A DNA stretch of 64,000 bases from the NCBI RefSeq assembly GCF_003751945.1, contig NZ_RJKL01000001.1:6138001-6202000 (forward strand). The letters run 5' to 3'. Position 1 is the first letter of the stretch, and each line of letters opens with the position of its first letter. This DNA comes from Couchioplanes caeruleus. GTDB lineage: Bacteria > Actinomycetota > Actinomycetes > Mycobacteriales > Micromonosporaceae. Under the pieces are notes generated by a model, which saw only the letters and a program-made list of their open reading frames with translations, did no database searches and was not told the DNA's origin. Shown one piece after another: positions 36,475 to 45,631 of this stretch. Made by a program: the position numbers and the translations under genes.

Positions 36475-37250
36475 CACCCGGCAGCGAGCCCCGTCACGCC
36501 GCCCACGAGACGGTGGAGGAGCGGGTCGCCGAGGAGGTTGTCGAGGAACTCGACCTGCATCCGGTCGAGGAACCTCTGCCCTCGATGAGCGAGCAGATCG
36601 CCGAGCAGTTGGGCGGGGTCCGCGGACTCATCGAGTCGAGCCTGCCGGTGCTCGTGTTCGTGGTGCTCAACGTGCTGCTCGGGGACGCCGTCCTGGACCT
36701 GCCGAAGAAGACCGCGCTCTACTGGGCGATCGGCGGCAGTGTGGGCTCGGCGCTGGCCATCGGGGCATACCGGCTGAGCCGCAGGCAGCCGATCCGGCAC
36801 GCGGTCAACGGCATCTTCGGCATCGCGGTCGGCGCCTTCCTGGCGTGGCGCACCGGCGACGCCAAGAACTTCTACCTGCCGGGCATCCTGCTCACGCTGG
36901 GGCAGGTGGTCCTGCTGATCGGATCGGTCGCGGTCCGCCGCCCGATCATCGGGTACGTGTGGGGCGTGCTGGCCAACGGCGGGAAGCACGACTGGTTCGA
37001 CAACCCGCGGCTGTTCCGTACGTTCCAGTGGCTGACTCTGCTCTGGGCGGCCTCGCTCTTCGTGCGCGCGGGCGTGCAGGGCTGGCTCTGGCTCGCCGAC
37101 GAGGCCAACGCGATCGGCATCGTCCGCATCCTGATCAGCTGGCCCATCTACGCGGCGACGTTCGCCTTCACCGCCTGGGCCGTGCACCGCGTGACGGCGG
37201 CCCAGGCGGCCGAGAAGGCGGCCGCCGACAAGGAGCCGGCCGGCGCCTAG
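36471..37250 (+). CDS. DUF3159 family membrane protein
   Basis: A 259-residue protein. An acidic N-terminus (VEERVAEEVVEELDLHPVEE) precedes about six TM helices and the conserved LGGVRGLIESSLPVLVFVVLN and IIGYVWGVLANGGKHDWFDNPRLFR segments of DUF3159. Function is unknown. GTG 36471 overlaps the OB-fold gene stop, indicating coupling. Confidence 0.87.
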   Translation: MTPGSEPRHAAHETVEERVAEEVVEELDLHPVEEPLPSMSEQIAEQLGGVRGLIESSLPVLVFVVLNVLLGDAVLDLPKKTALYWAIGGSVGSALAIGAYRLSRRQPIRHAVNGIFGIAVGAFLAWRTGDAKNFYLPGILLTLGQVVLLIGSVAVRRPIIGYVWGVLANGGKHDWFDNPRLFRTFQWLTLLWAASLFVRAGVQGWLWLADEANAIGIVRILISWPIYAATFAFTAWAVHRVTAAQAAEKAAADKEPAGA

Positions 37251-37333
37251 CCGGCGCGCCACCGTCGGCCCTCCGCGGGCCTACCGTCGGCCCTCGGCGC
37301 GGGCCCTCCGCCGGTCCGCCGGCGTCGGGTCGG

Positions 37334-38008
37334 TCAGCCCAGCTCGCCGAGCTTGCCGAGGACGACCGCCCGGACCGCGTCCTCCACCTCGGTGGTGCAG
37401 ACGAAGATGAGCTCGTCGCCGGCCTCGAGCGGGTCGTCCGGCGTCGGCACCAGCACCCGCTTGCCGCGGAGCACGGCCACCAGCGCCGCGTCGCGGGGCA
37501 TGGGGATCGAGCGGACCGGCTGCCCGACGTACGGGGCGTTCGCCGGCAGGGTGATCTCGACGAGGTTCGCCTCGCCCTGCCGGAAGGTCATCAGGCGGAC
37601 CAGGTCGCCGACCGTCACCGCCTCCTCGACCAGGGCCGCCATCAGGCGCGGCTTGCTCACCGCGACGTCGACGCCCCACTGCTCGGTGAAGAGCCACTCG
37701 TTCTCGGCCCGGTTCACCCGGGCCACCACCCGGTTGACCGCGAACTCGGTCTTGGCCAGCAGGGACACCACCAGGTTGGCCTTGTCGTCGCCGGTGGCGG
37801 CGACGACCACGTCGCAGCCCGCCACGTCGGCCTCCTCGAGGCTGCTCACCTCGCACGCGTCCGCCAGCACCCACTCGGCCTGCGGGACCCGCTCGGGACG
37901 CAGTTGGCGCGGCTGGCGTTCGATCAGCATCACCTGATGGCCGTTGCCGATGAGCTCACTGGCGATGGACCGGCCGACGTTGCCGGCGCCCGCGATGGCG
38001 ATCCGCAT
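37334..38008 (-). CDS. TrkA-family potassium-transport regulator (RCK), second copy
   Basis: A 224-residue RCK protein. The TrkA_N Rossmann domain MRIAIAGAGNVGRSIASELI (NAD-binding GxGxxG) is followed by a TrkA_C domain (ANLVEITLPANAPYVGQPV ... GDELIFVCTT). It is the CeoC-type partner of the adjacent copy. Such proteins gate potassium transporters in response to nucleotides. ATG 38008 lies 2 bp after the stop of the upstream trkA, so they form one operon. No TrkH/KtrB-type pore is in the window. Confidence 0.9.
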   Translation of the reverse strand: MRIAIAGAGNVGRSIASELIGNGHQVMLIERQPRQLRPERVPQAEWVLADACEVSSLEEADVAGCDVVVAATGDDKANLVVSLLAKTEFAVNRVVARVNRAENEWLFTEQWGVDVAVSKPRLMAALVEEAVTVGDLVRLMTFRQGEANLVEITLPANAPYVGQPVRSIPMPRDAALVAVLRGKRVLVPTPDDPLEAGDELIFVCTTEVEDAVRAVVLGKLGELG

Positions 38009-38010
38009 GA

Positions 38011-38676
38011 TCAGTGACCTCCCAGCCCGGAGCTCGCGGCCGCCGCGAGGACCTGATCGACGATGTCGTCGGTGACCAGCACGAAGACCTGGTCGCCGTC
38101 CTGGAGCACGGTGGAGGGCGAGGCCAGCGAGCCGATGCCGAAGCGCATCAGGTAGGCCACCCGGGTGCCGAGGACGTCCTCGAGCGAGGTGAGCGACCGG
38201 CCCACCCAGTCGCGGTGCAGCGGCGCCTCGACGATCGAGACGGCGCTGGTCGGGTCGCGGAACACCTCGACGGTGCCCTCGGGCACCAGATGCCGGACCA
38301 TGCGGTCGGCGGCCCAGCGGATCGTCGCCACGGTCGGGATGCCGAGGCGTTCGTAGACGAGCGCGCGGCGGGCGTCGTAGATGCGGGCGACGACGCGCGA
38401 CACGCCGTACGTCTCGCGGGCCAGCCGGGCCGAGATGATGTTGGAGTTGTCGCCGCTGGAGACCGCCGCGAAGGCGTCCGCCCGCTCGATGCCGGCCTGG
38501 CGCAGGACGTCGCGGTCGAAGCCGATCCCGGTGACGGTCTCGCCGCCGAACTCGGCGCCGAGCCGGCGGAAGGCGTCGGAATTCTGGTCGATGATCGCGA
38601 CCGAGTGGCCGCGGGCGTCGAGCTTGTGGGCCAGCGTCGAGCCGAGCCGGCCGCAACCCATGATCACCACGTGCAA
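38011..38676 (-). CDS. TrkA-family potassium-transport regulator (RCK), first copy
   Basis: A 221-residue CeoB-type RCK protein: MHVVIMGCGRLGSTLAHKLDARGHSVAIID (GxGxxG plus acidic end of strand 2) and a TrkA_C domain (TVEVFRDPTSAVSIVEAPL ... GDQVFVLVTDDI). The start is TTG 38676: GGGAGG lies 10 nt upstream and every family member starts close to HVVIMGCGR; GTG 38670 is the alternative. It is divergent from the KimA-like permease with 44 bp between the starts, and co-transcribed with the second copy. Confidence 0.88.
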   Translation of the reverse strand: MHVVIMGCGRLGSTLAHKLDARGHSVAIIDQNSDAFRRLGAEFGGETVTGIGFDRDVLRQAGIERADAFAAVSSGDNSNIISARLARETYGVSRVVARIYDARRALVYERLGIPTVATIRWAADRMVRHLVPEGTVEVFRDPTSAVSIVEAPLHRDWVGRSLTSLEDVLGTRVAYLMRFGIGSLASPSTVLQDGDQVFVLVTDDIVDQVLAAAASSGLGGH

Positions 38677-38720
38677 GGTTCTCGTGCCTCCCGCCGGATG
38701 CGTTCTCAGGAGAGCGTGCC

Positions 38721-40883
38721 ATGCCGCGGCGAGGGATGCGGGCCGGGGCGGCCGAAAGTCCGACGGGCACGGCCGTAGTCTTGGCGCTTGTGGCGAGTTC
38801 GACGTCGTTAGCCAAGCGCCTGCTGCTCGGCCGGCCCTTCCGGTCCGACCGGCTGCAGCACACGCTGTTGCCCAAGCGGATCGCACTGCCGGTGTTCGCG
38901 TCGGACGCGCTGTCGAGCGTCGCCTATGCGCCCGACGAGATCCTGCTGACGCTCTCCATCGCCGGGGCCGGCGCCTACGTCTTCTCGCCGTGGATCACGC
39001 TGGCCGTCGCGGTCGTCATGGTCGTCGTGGTGGCGAGCTACCGGCAGAACGTGCACGCCTATCCCTCCGGCGGCGGCGACTACGAGGTGGCGACGGTCAA
39101 CCTCGGCCCGCGCTTCGGCGTGGCGGTGGCCAGCGCCCTGCTCGTCGACTACATCCTCACCGTCGCCGTATCCGTCAGCGCCGGCGTGACGAGCCTGGGC
39201 TCGGTCATCCCGTTCGTCGAGGAGCACAAGATCGGCATCGCTCTGGTGGCGGTCACCGTGCTGGCCGCGCTCAACCTGCGCGGCATGCGGGAGTCCGGCA
39301 AGGCGTTCGCCATCCCGACGTACGCGTTCATCGTCGTCCTCCTCGGCATGATCATCACCGGCCTGGTCCGGGTCTACGTCCTCGGCCAGGACCTGCGCGC
39401 GCCCAGCGCGGACCTCGTCATCGACGCCGAGGAGCATCACCTGACCAGCATCGGCTTCGTCTTCCTGCTGCTGCGCACGTTCTCGTCCGGATGCGCCGCG
39501 CTGACCGGCGTGGAGGCCATCTCCAACGGCGTGCCGGCCTTCAAGGCGCCGAAGAGCAGGAACGCCGCGACCACGCTGCTGCTGCTCGGCGGCGTCGCGA
39601 TCGTGATGCTGGTGGGGATCGTGATGCTGGCCCGCGCCACCCATCTGCAGTTCGTCGAGGACGCCGCGCAGATCATCAAGGGCCCGCCGAACTACGTGCA
39701 GAAGACCGTCACGACGCAGCTCGGCGAGACCGTCTTCGGCAGCGGCTCGATCCTGCTCTACCTGGTCGGCGCGGTCACCGCCCTGATCCTCTTCCTCGCC
39801 GCGAACACCGCCTTCAACGGCTTCCCGGTGCTCGGCTCGATCCTCGCGCAGGACCGCTACCTGCCGCGCCAGTTGCACACCCGCGGCGACCGGCTGGCGT
39901 TCAGCAACGGCATCATCTTCCTCGCCGTGGCCGCGATCGTGCTCATCGTGGCGTTCGACGCCGAGGTGACCCGGCTGATCCAGCTCTACATCGTCGGCGT
40001 CTTCGTGTCGTTCACGCTCTCCCAGGCCGGCATGATCAAGCACTGGAACCGGCTGCTGCGGACCCAGCGGGACCCGGGCAAGCGCCGGCAGATGTACCGG
40101 TCGCGGGCCATCAACACCGTGGGCATGGCGCTCACCGGGGCGGTGCTGATCGTCGTACTGATCACCAAGTTCCTGCTCGGCGCGTGGATCGCGATCGTGG
40201 CGATGCTGGTGATCTACGTGCTCATGCTGAGCATCCGCAAGCACTACACGCGGGTGGCCGAGGAACTGCAGCCCACCGACGAGCGCCCGGTACTGCCCTC
40301 GCGCAACCACGCGATCGTTCTGGTCAGCAAGGTCCACATGCCGACCCTGCGTGCGGTGGCGTACGCCCGGGCCACCCGCCCGGACACGCTCACCGCGGTG
40401 ACCGTGAACGTGGACGACAAGGACACCCGCAAGATCCAGGAGGAGTGGGAGCGACGGCAGGTGCCGGTGTCGCTGACCGTGGTCGACTCGCCGTACCGGG
40501 AGATCACCCGGCCGATCATCGACTTCGTGAAGAGCGTGCGCCGCGGCTCGCCGCGCGACGTGGTCACGGTCTTCGTCCCCGAGTACGTCGTGGGCCGCTG
40601 GTGGGAGAACCTGCTGCACAACCAGAGCGCGCTGCGGATCAAGGGCCGGCTGCTCTTCGAGCCCGGTGTGATGGTGACCAGCGTGCCGTGGCAGTTGCGC
40701 TCCAGCCAGGACCGCAACCTGGAACGGCTGGACGAGCACCTCAGCCGGGCGCCCGCCCGCGGTCCCCGTACCCGCCGTACGGACATGGCGGCCCCGGTCG
40801 CCGTCACGGCGGTGGACGAGGCCGTGACGCCGGCGCCCCCGGCCGCCTCGGCGACCTCCGCGGCGCCGGACGACGCGAAGTGA
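38721..40883 (+). CDS. APC-superfamily permease, KimA-like
   Basis: Up to 720 residues: about 12 TM helices (about 60-500), with LPVFASDALSSVAYAPDEIL and YPSGGGDYEVA matching the APC fold of KimA/YdaO, a high-affinity potassium importer of Bacillus, then a cytoplasmic universal-stress-like domain (about 525-660) and a Pro/Ala tail. Potassium import is inferred from this resemblance and from the divergent trkA pair; amino-acid transport is possible. ATG 38721 has AGGAG 8 nt upstream; GTG 38790 with TAGTCT 8 nt upstream (leaderless) is a serious alternative and starts at MASSTSLAKRLLLG. Confidence 0.82.
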   Translation: MPRRGMRAGAAESPTGTAVVLALVASSTSLAKRLLLGRPFRSDRLQHTLLPKRIALPVFASDALSSVAYAPDEILLTLSIAGAGAYVFSPWITLAVAVVMVVVVASYRQNVHAYPSGGGDYEVATVNLGPRFGVAVASALLVDYILTVAVSVSAGVTSLGSVIPFVEEHKIGIALVAVTVLAALNLRGMRESGKAFAIPTYAFIVVLLGMIITGLVRVYVLGQDLRAPSADLVIDAEEHHLTSIGFVFLLLRTFSSGCAALTGVEAISNGVPAFKAPKSRNAATTLLLLGGVAIVMLVGIVMLARATHLQFVEDAAQIIKGPPNYVQKTVTTQLGETVFGSGSILLYLVGAVTALILFLAANTAFNGFPVLGSILAQDRYLPRQLHTRGDRLAFSNGIIFLAVAAIVLIVAFDAEVTRLIQLYIVGVFVSFTLSQAGMIKHWNRLLRTQRDPGKRRQMYRSRAINTVGMALTGAVLIVVLITKFLLGAWIAIVAMLVIYVLMLSIRKHYTRVAEELQPTDERPVLPSRNHAIVLVSKVHMPTLRAVAYARATRPDTLTAVTVNVDDKDTRKIQEEWERRQVPVSLTVVDSPYREITRPIIDFVKSVRRGSPRDVVTVFVPEYVVGRWWENLLHNQSALRIKGRLLFEPGVMVTSVPWQLRSSQDRNLERLDEHLSRAPARGPRTRRTDMAAPVAVTAVDEAVTPAPPAASATSAAPDDAK
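38776..38781 (+). promoter_or_regulatory. -10-like TAGTCT before the alternative permease start
   Basis: TAGTCT is followed by 8 nt and GTG 38790; if used, the longer ATG 38721 start is wrong. Confidence 0.4.
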
Positions 40884-42247
40884 CCCCGCCAGACGAGGAC
40901 GCCGGCGTCGAGCTGGGCCTGCCCGCAGCGGAAAACCGGAGCCAGGACCTGGTGGAGGGGGACCGGGTCGAGCTCGTGACCGGCGCGCCCGCGCACGGCG
41001 GGCATTGCGTGGCCCGTCTCGGCGGGGAGCACGGCCGCGTGGTGTTCGTGCGGCACGCCCTGCCGGGGGAGCGGGTCACGGCCGAGATCACCGAGCTGCA
41101 CCGGGGCTATCTGCGCGCCGATGCGGTGGCCGTGCACGACGCCTCGCCGGACCGGGTGGAGCCGCCCTGCCCGTACGCCCACCCCGGCGGTTGCGGGGGC
41201 TGCGACCTGCAGCATGCCGCCCCGGCGGCGCAGCTCGAGTGGAAGACCGCGGTCGTGCGCGAGTTGCTCGAACGGCTGGGCGGGCTCGACCGCGAACGGA
41301 TCGACGCGCTGGACCCGGCCGTCCGGCCGCTGCCCGGCGGGCCGCTGGGCTGGCGGTCGCGGATCCGCTACGCCGTCGACGCCGCGGACCGGCCCGGCCT
41401 GCTCAAGCACCGTTCGCACGAGGTCGTGCCGATCGACTTCTGCCGGATCGCCCACCCGCGGCTGCGGGAGCTGGACGTCACGGCGCGGCTGTGGCCCGGC
41501 GTCAGCGCCGTCGAGGCGGTCGCCTCCACCGGCGGGGACGTGACCGTCCTGGCCCGCGCCGCCGCCCGCGGCGCCGGCGCGTCCGCCCGGAGCTCCGGGG
41601 AGGCCGCGCCGGGCGAGTCGATGCTGGACGAGGCGCACGGCGGTGAACGCGCGTTGCTGACGGGTGCGCCGCAGGTGCGGGAGGTGGCCGCCGGCCGGGA
41701 GTGGCAGGTGCCCGCCGAGGGCTTCTGGCAGATCCACCCGGCCGCGGCGGACACGCTGGTGGAGGCCGTGCTGGAGCTGCTGCGCCCGGAGCCGGGCGAG
41801 GTCTGCTGGGACCTCTACGGCGGTGCCGGGCTGTTCGCGGCGGCCGTGGCCGCCCGGACGGGAGCGCGGACCACGGTGGTCGAGTCGTCGCCGGTCGGGG
41901 TGGCGGCGGCCCGCCGCAACCTCGCCGGTGTGGCCGGTGCCGAGGTGGTCGCGGCCCGGGTCGACGCCGCGCTCGCCCGGCGCCGGATCGCCGGTCCGGT
42001 CGATCTCGTCGTGCTGGATCCGCCGCGCAGCGGTGCCGGCGCCAAGGTCGTCCGGGCGGTCGCGGCGGCCCGGCCCCGGGCGGTGACCTACGTCGCCTGC
42101 GACCCGGCGGCCCTGGCCCGGGACGTGCGGACCTTCGCGGACGAGGGCTGGCGGCTGGAGTCGCTGCGGGCGTACGACTGCTTCCCGATGACCCAGCACG
42201 TGGAGTGCGTGGCGCTGTTGGTCCCCGAGACGACCAAGGTGACCTGA
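40880..42247 (+). CDS. TrmA/RlmD-family RNA (uracil-C5-)methyltransferase
   Basis: A 455-residue SAM-dependent methyltransferase. An N-terminal TRAM domain (about 20-80: VELVTGAPAHGGHCVARL) is followed by an iron-sulfur cysteine cluster (PCPYAHPGGCGGCDLQH and IDFCRIAH), the SAM fold (CWDLYGGAGLFAAAVA), DPPRSGAG, and CDPAALARDVRTF with the catalytic Cys. This architecture makes m5U in 23S rRNA or tRNA. A 40-residue low-complexity insert interrupts the middle. GTG 40880 overlaps the permease stop as GTGA. Confidence 0.87.
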   Translation: MTPPDEDAGVELGLPAAENRSQDLVEGDRVELVTGAPAHGGHCVARLGGEHGRVVFVRHALPGERVTAEITELHRGYLRADAVAVHDASPDRVEPPCPYAHPGGCGGCDLQHAAPAAQLEWKTAVVRELLERLGGLDRERIDALDPAVRPLPGGPLGWRSRIRYAVDAADRPGLLKHRSHEVVPIDFCRIAHPRLRELDVTARLWPGVSAVEAVASTGGDVTVLARAAARGAGASARSSGEAAPGESMLDEAHGGERALLTGAPQVREVAAGREWQVPAEGFWQIHPAAADTLVEAVLELLRPEPGEVCWDLYGGAGLFAAAVAARTGARTTVVESSPVGVAAARRNLAGVAGAEVVAARVDAALARRRIAGPVDLVVLDPPRSGAGAKVVRAVAAARPRAVTYVACDPAALARDVRTFADEGWRLESLRAYDCFPMTQHVECVALLVPETTKVT

Positions 42248-42329
42248 GTCTCCACCGGCCGCTTGTGCAGGTTTTGTGGAGGACGTCGCAGTAATGCATC
42301 GGGCGAGATGCGCGGGGGCGCGGCGCGGA

Positions 42330-42335
42330 TAGACT
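42330..42335 (+). promoter_or_regulatory. -10-like TAGACT before dxs
   Basis: TAGACT is followed by 8 nt and ATG 42344; no Shine-Dalgarno lies between. Confidence 0.45.
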
Positions 42336-42343
42336 TTCGCTCC

Positions 42344-44269
42344 ATGAGCGAGCGCAGCGATCAGTCGGCGACCGGCATCCTCGGCACCATCGAGGCGCCC
42401 GGTGATCTCCGGCGCTTGAGCCCTGAGCAGCTCACCCTGCTCGCCGCCGAGATCCGCGACTTTCTGGTCGCCAAGGTCTCCCGCACGGGCGGGCACCTCG
42501 GCCCGAACCTGGGCGTGGTGGAGACGACCCTGGCCCTGCACCGGGTCTTCGACTCCCCGCGGGACCGGATCCTCTTCGACACCGGCCACCAGGCGTACGT
42601 GCACAAGATCGTCACCGGCCGCCAGGACGGCTTCGACCTGCTTCGCCAGCGCGGTGGCCTCACCGGATACCCGAGCCGGGCCGAGAGCGAGCACGACTTC
42701 ATCGAGAACTCCCACGCCTCCACCGCCCTGTCGTACGCGGACGGCATGGCCAAGGCGTTCGCCCTGCGCGGCGAGGAGCGGCACGTCGTGGCGGTGGTCG
42801 GCGACGGCGCCCTGACCGGCGGCATGTGCTGGGAGGCGCTCAACAACATCGCCGCCGCGAAGAAGCCGCTGGTCATCGTCGTCAACGACAACGGCCGCTC
42901 CTATGCGCCGACGATCGGCGGCCTCGCCGACCACCTCTCCACGCTGCGCCTCAACCCCGGCTACGAGCGGGTGCTCGACCTGGTCAGGAACGCCCTGGGC
43001 TCGACGCCGGTGGTGGGCAAGCCGGCGTACGAGGTGCTGCACGCGGTGAAGAAGGGCATCAAGGACGCGGTCAACCCGCAGGCGATGTTCGAGGACCTCG
43101 GCATCAAGTACATCGGCCCGGTCGACGGGCACGACATCCCGGCGATGGAGTCGGCGCTGCGCCGCGCCAAGGGCTTCCACGCGCCGGTGATCGTGCACGC
43201 GGTGACCCGCAAGGGCTACGGATACCGGCCCGCCGAGGACGACGAGGCCGACTGCCTGCACGGCCCGGGCGCCTTCGACCCGCAGACCGGGGCGCTGACC
43301 GCCAAGCCGTCGGTGAAGTGGACGCACGTCTTCGCCGAGGAGCTGGTGGCGATCGCCGACGAGCGGCCCGACATCGTCGGCATCACCGCCGCGATGGCCG
43401 AGCCCACCGGCATCGCCACGCTCGCGAAGAAGTATCCGGAGCGGGTGTACGACGTCGGCATCGCCGAGCAGCACGCGGCGACCTCCGCGGCGGGCCTCGC
43501 GATGGGCGGGCTCCACCCCGTCGTCGCCGTGTACGCGACCTTCCTCAACCGCGCCTTCGATCAGGTCCTGCTCGACGTGGCCATGCACGAGCTGCCGGTC
43601 ACCTTCGTGCTGGACCGCGCCGGCATCACCGGCCCCGACGGCCCCAGCCACTACGGCATCTGGGACATGAGCGTCTTCGGCGTGGTTCCGGGCCTGCGCA
43701 TCGCCGCGCCGCGTGACGCCGCCACCCTGCGCGAGGAGCTGCGCGAGGCGGTCGCCGTGGAGGACGGCCCGACCATCGTGCGCTTCCCGACCGGCTCGGT
43801 CGCCGTCGACCTTCCGGCGCTGCGCCGGGTGGGCCCGGTCGACGTGCTGCGCGAGGAGGACCGCAAGGACGTCCTGCTGGTCGCGGTGGGCTCGTTCGCC
43901 AAGCTCGGCCTGGAGGTCGCCGAGCGGCTCGCGGAGCAGGGGTACGGCGTCACCGTCGTCGACCCGCGCTGGGTGCGCCCGGTGCCGATCGAGCTCGTGG
44001 GCCTGGCCGGGGCGCACCGGCTGGTGGTGACGTTGGAGGACGGCGTCCGCGCCGGTGGGGTGGGCGACGCCGTGGCGGCCACGCTGCGGGACGCCGGCAT
44101 GACCGTGCCGCTGCGCGACTTCGGCGTGCCGGCCGGATTCCACCCGCACGGCAGCCGCGCCGAGATCCTCGCCTCGCTCGGGCTCACCGCCCAGGACATC
44201 GCCCGCGACGTGACGGAGTGGGTGTCGCGGCTCGACGACCCGGCCGCGGAGCGCCAGCCCACTTCCTGA
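42344..44269 (+). CDS. dxs: 1-deoxy-D-xylulose-5-phosphate synthase
   Basis: A 641-residue thiamine-diphosphate enzyme that joins pyruvate and glyceraldehyde-3-phosphate, the first step of the MEP isoprenoid pathway. Signatures: [14 protein letters not shown], the ThDP motif [17 protein letters not shown]...[37 protein letters not shown] and [20 protein letters not shown]. Length is normal. ATG 42344 is chosen over an upstream in-frame ATG at 42263 because [19 protein letters not shown] is the family start and TAGACT sits just upstream. Confidence 0.95.
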   Translation: MSERSDQSATGILGTIEAPGDLRRLSPEQLTLLAAEIRDFLVAKVSRTGGHLGPNLGVVETTLALHRVFDSPRDRILFDTGHQAYVHKIVTGRQDGFDLLRQRGGLTGYPSRAESEHDFIENSHASTALSYADGMAKAFALRGEERHVVAVVGDGALTGGMCWEALNNIAAAKKPLVIVVNDNGRSYAPTIGGLADHLSTLRLNPGYERVLDLVRNALGSTPVVGKPAYEVLHAVKKGIKDAVNPQAMFEDLGIKYIGPVDGHDIPAMESALRRAKGFHAPVIVHAVTRKGYGYRPAEDDEADCLHGPGAFDPQTGALTAKPSVKWTHVFAEELVAIADERPDIVGITAAMAEPTGIATLAKKYPERVYDVGIAEQHAATSAAGLAMGGLHPVVAVYATFLNRAFDQVLLDVAMHELPVTFVLDRAGITGPDGPSHYGIWDMSVFGVVPGLRIAAPRDAATLREELREAVAVEDGPTIVRFPTGSVAVDLPALRRVGPVDVLREEDRKDVLLVAVGSFAKLGLEVAERLAEQGYGVTVVDPRWVRPVPIELVGLAGAHRLVVTLEDGVRAGGVGDAVAATLRDAGMTVPLRDFGVPAGFHPHGSRAEILASLGLTAQDIARDVTEWVSRLDDPAAERQPTS

Positions 44270-44299
44270 CGCGGATGGGCGTTTTCGTTATTAAGCCGT

Positions 44300-44305
44300 T
44301 ACCTT
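44300..44305 (+). promoter_or_regulatory. -10-like TACCTT before the first beta-propeller gene
   Basis: TACCTT is followed by 7 nt and ATG 44313. Confidence 0.4.
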
Positions 44306-44312
44306 TGAGGGT

Positions 44313-45629
44313 ATGGCGGCGGAGACGTTCGGCGGTGCGACGGTAGTCATCGACCTGGGCCTGTCCCGCGGCGAGCCCGACGAGTACGCCTCCCCGCGGC
44401 GAGCGACCGTGCCCCGATGGTTTCCGGCCGTGCTCATCGCGGTGATCGTGCTGCTCGGATCCGCCGCGTCCGCCGCGCCCCCACCACCGGCCCTGTCACC
44501 CGTGCTTTCGGTGCGGATCGGGCCGGCGGACCCGTACACGCTGACCGCCGGGGGCGACCTGCTCGCCCAGAGCCTGGGCACGCTGGCCGCGTACGACCTC
44601 GGGGACGGGCGGATGCGCTGGGAGGCCGGCTCAGAGGCGCCCAGCTACCGGCTGCGGATCGGCGGCGGGCTGGTGCTGCTCCGCCCGTACGCCGGCTCCG
44701 GCCGGGTCGATCGCGGCACCACCGCGGTGTCGCTGGCCGACGGTTCGGCGCGCTGGCGGCGCTCCGGCAGCGTGGTCACCGTCGCCGGCTCCGACACCCT
44801 GCTCGCCGTCACCACCGTGCGTAGCTACTCCGGGCCCGGCCGGCGTGTCCAGGGCGCCGTCGAGGCGGTCGAGCCGGCCACCGGCCGTACCCGCTGGGGG
44901 GTCACCGTCCCGTCGACGGCCGTACTGCTCGGACTGCCCGGCGCGGCCGGTCGGCCGGCGCGGATGCTGCTCGTGCACGACAACCGCACCGCCGCGGTCC
45001 ACGACCTCGCCACCGGCGCGATGCTGACCCACGCCGAGCTGCCGGCAGCCGACTACGGCCCCGACAACCCGGTCGTCGCCGGTGGTCTCCTGCTGCTGCG
45101 GCATCCGGCGACGGACGGTCGCGCGGTCACCGCGTTCGACCCCGACCTGCGGCGGCGCTGGACCCGGCCGGCCGGCTCCGCCTACGGCGTCGTTCCCTGC
45201 GGGGAGCTGGCGTGCCTCGCCGAGGCCGACGGCGTGCGCGCGGTCGACCCGGCCGACGGCGCCGAGGCGTGGTTCCGCCCCGGCTGGCGCGGCGTCGAGC
45301 AGCGCGGCGGCCTGGTCATCGCCTCCGGCTCGGCGGCCGGCGAGACCGACCTCGTCGGCATCGTCGACCCCGCCACCGGTCGGGTGCTCACCGATCTGCG
45401 CGGTTGGCGGCTGGTCTCCGGTACGGGCGGCGACCATCTGCTCGTCACACGGAGCACCGGGGCGGGTGCCCGTACCATGGTCGCGGTCGTCACCCCCGGT
45501 GAGGCCCGGCCGCGGCTGCTGTCCGACCTGCCGGACGGCACCGGGGACTGCCAGGCCGGACCCGGCCGGCTGGTCTGCCGGTCCACCTCCGGCGAGCTGA
45601 AGATCTGGGCGTACGAACGAAGGGGCTGA
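44313..45629 (+). CDS. Membrane-anchored PQQ-type beta-propeller protein, copy 1
   Basis: A 438-residue protein. The cytoplasmic N-terminus carries TVVIDLGLSRGEPDEYA (residues 10-26), a TM helix follows at about 36-56, and the outside part is a beta-propeller of PQQ-like repeats (LAAYDLGDGRMRWEAG, AVSLADGSARWRRSG, AVEPATGRTRWGV, GVRAVDPADGAEAWF). BamB-type folds serve as scaffolds or sensors; nothing shows PQQ binding or enzyme activity. It is the first of three tandem paralogues; a promoter hexamer lies 7 nt upstream and the second gene starts 2 bp after its stop. Confidence 0.78.
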   Translation: MAAETFGGATVVIDLGLSRGEPDEYASPRRATVPRWFPAVLIAVIVLLGSAASAAPPPPALSPVLSVRIGPADPYTLTAGGDLLAQSLGTLAAYDLGDGRMRWEAGSEAPSYRLRIGGGLVLLRPYAGSGRVDRGTTAVSLADGSARWRRSGSVVTVAGSDTLLAVTTVRSYSGPGRRVQGAVEAVEPATGRTRWGVTVPSTAVLLGLPGAAGRPARMLLVHDNRTAAVHDLATGAMLTHAELPAADYGPDNPVVAGGLLLLRHPATDGRAVTAFDPDLRRRWTRPAGSAYGVVPCGELACLAEADGVRAVDPADGAEAWFRPGWRGVEQRGGLVIASGSAAGETDLVGIVDPATGRVLTDLRGWRLVSGTGGDHLLVTRSTGAGARTMVAVVTPGEARPRLLSDLPDGTGDCQAGPGRLVCRSTSGELKIWAYERRG

Positions 45630-45631
45630 CC

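Noticed and set aside
37251..37333. Repeat of ACCGTCGGCCCTC after the DUF3159 gene
   Set aside because: Two partial copies only, and no clear hairpin or array.
38677..38720. A c-di-AMP (ydaO-type) riboswitch before the KimA-like gene
   Set aside because: Only 44 bp separate the divergent starts, too little for that riboswitch.
40244..44149. A 1301-codon minus-strand frame across the permease, methyltransferase and dxs genes
   Set aside because: It opposes three well-recognised genes and shows only low-complexity His/Arg/Gly sequence, typical of an antisense frame in high-GC DNA.
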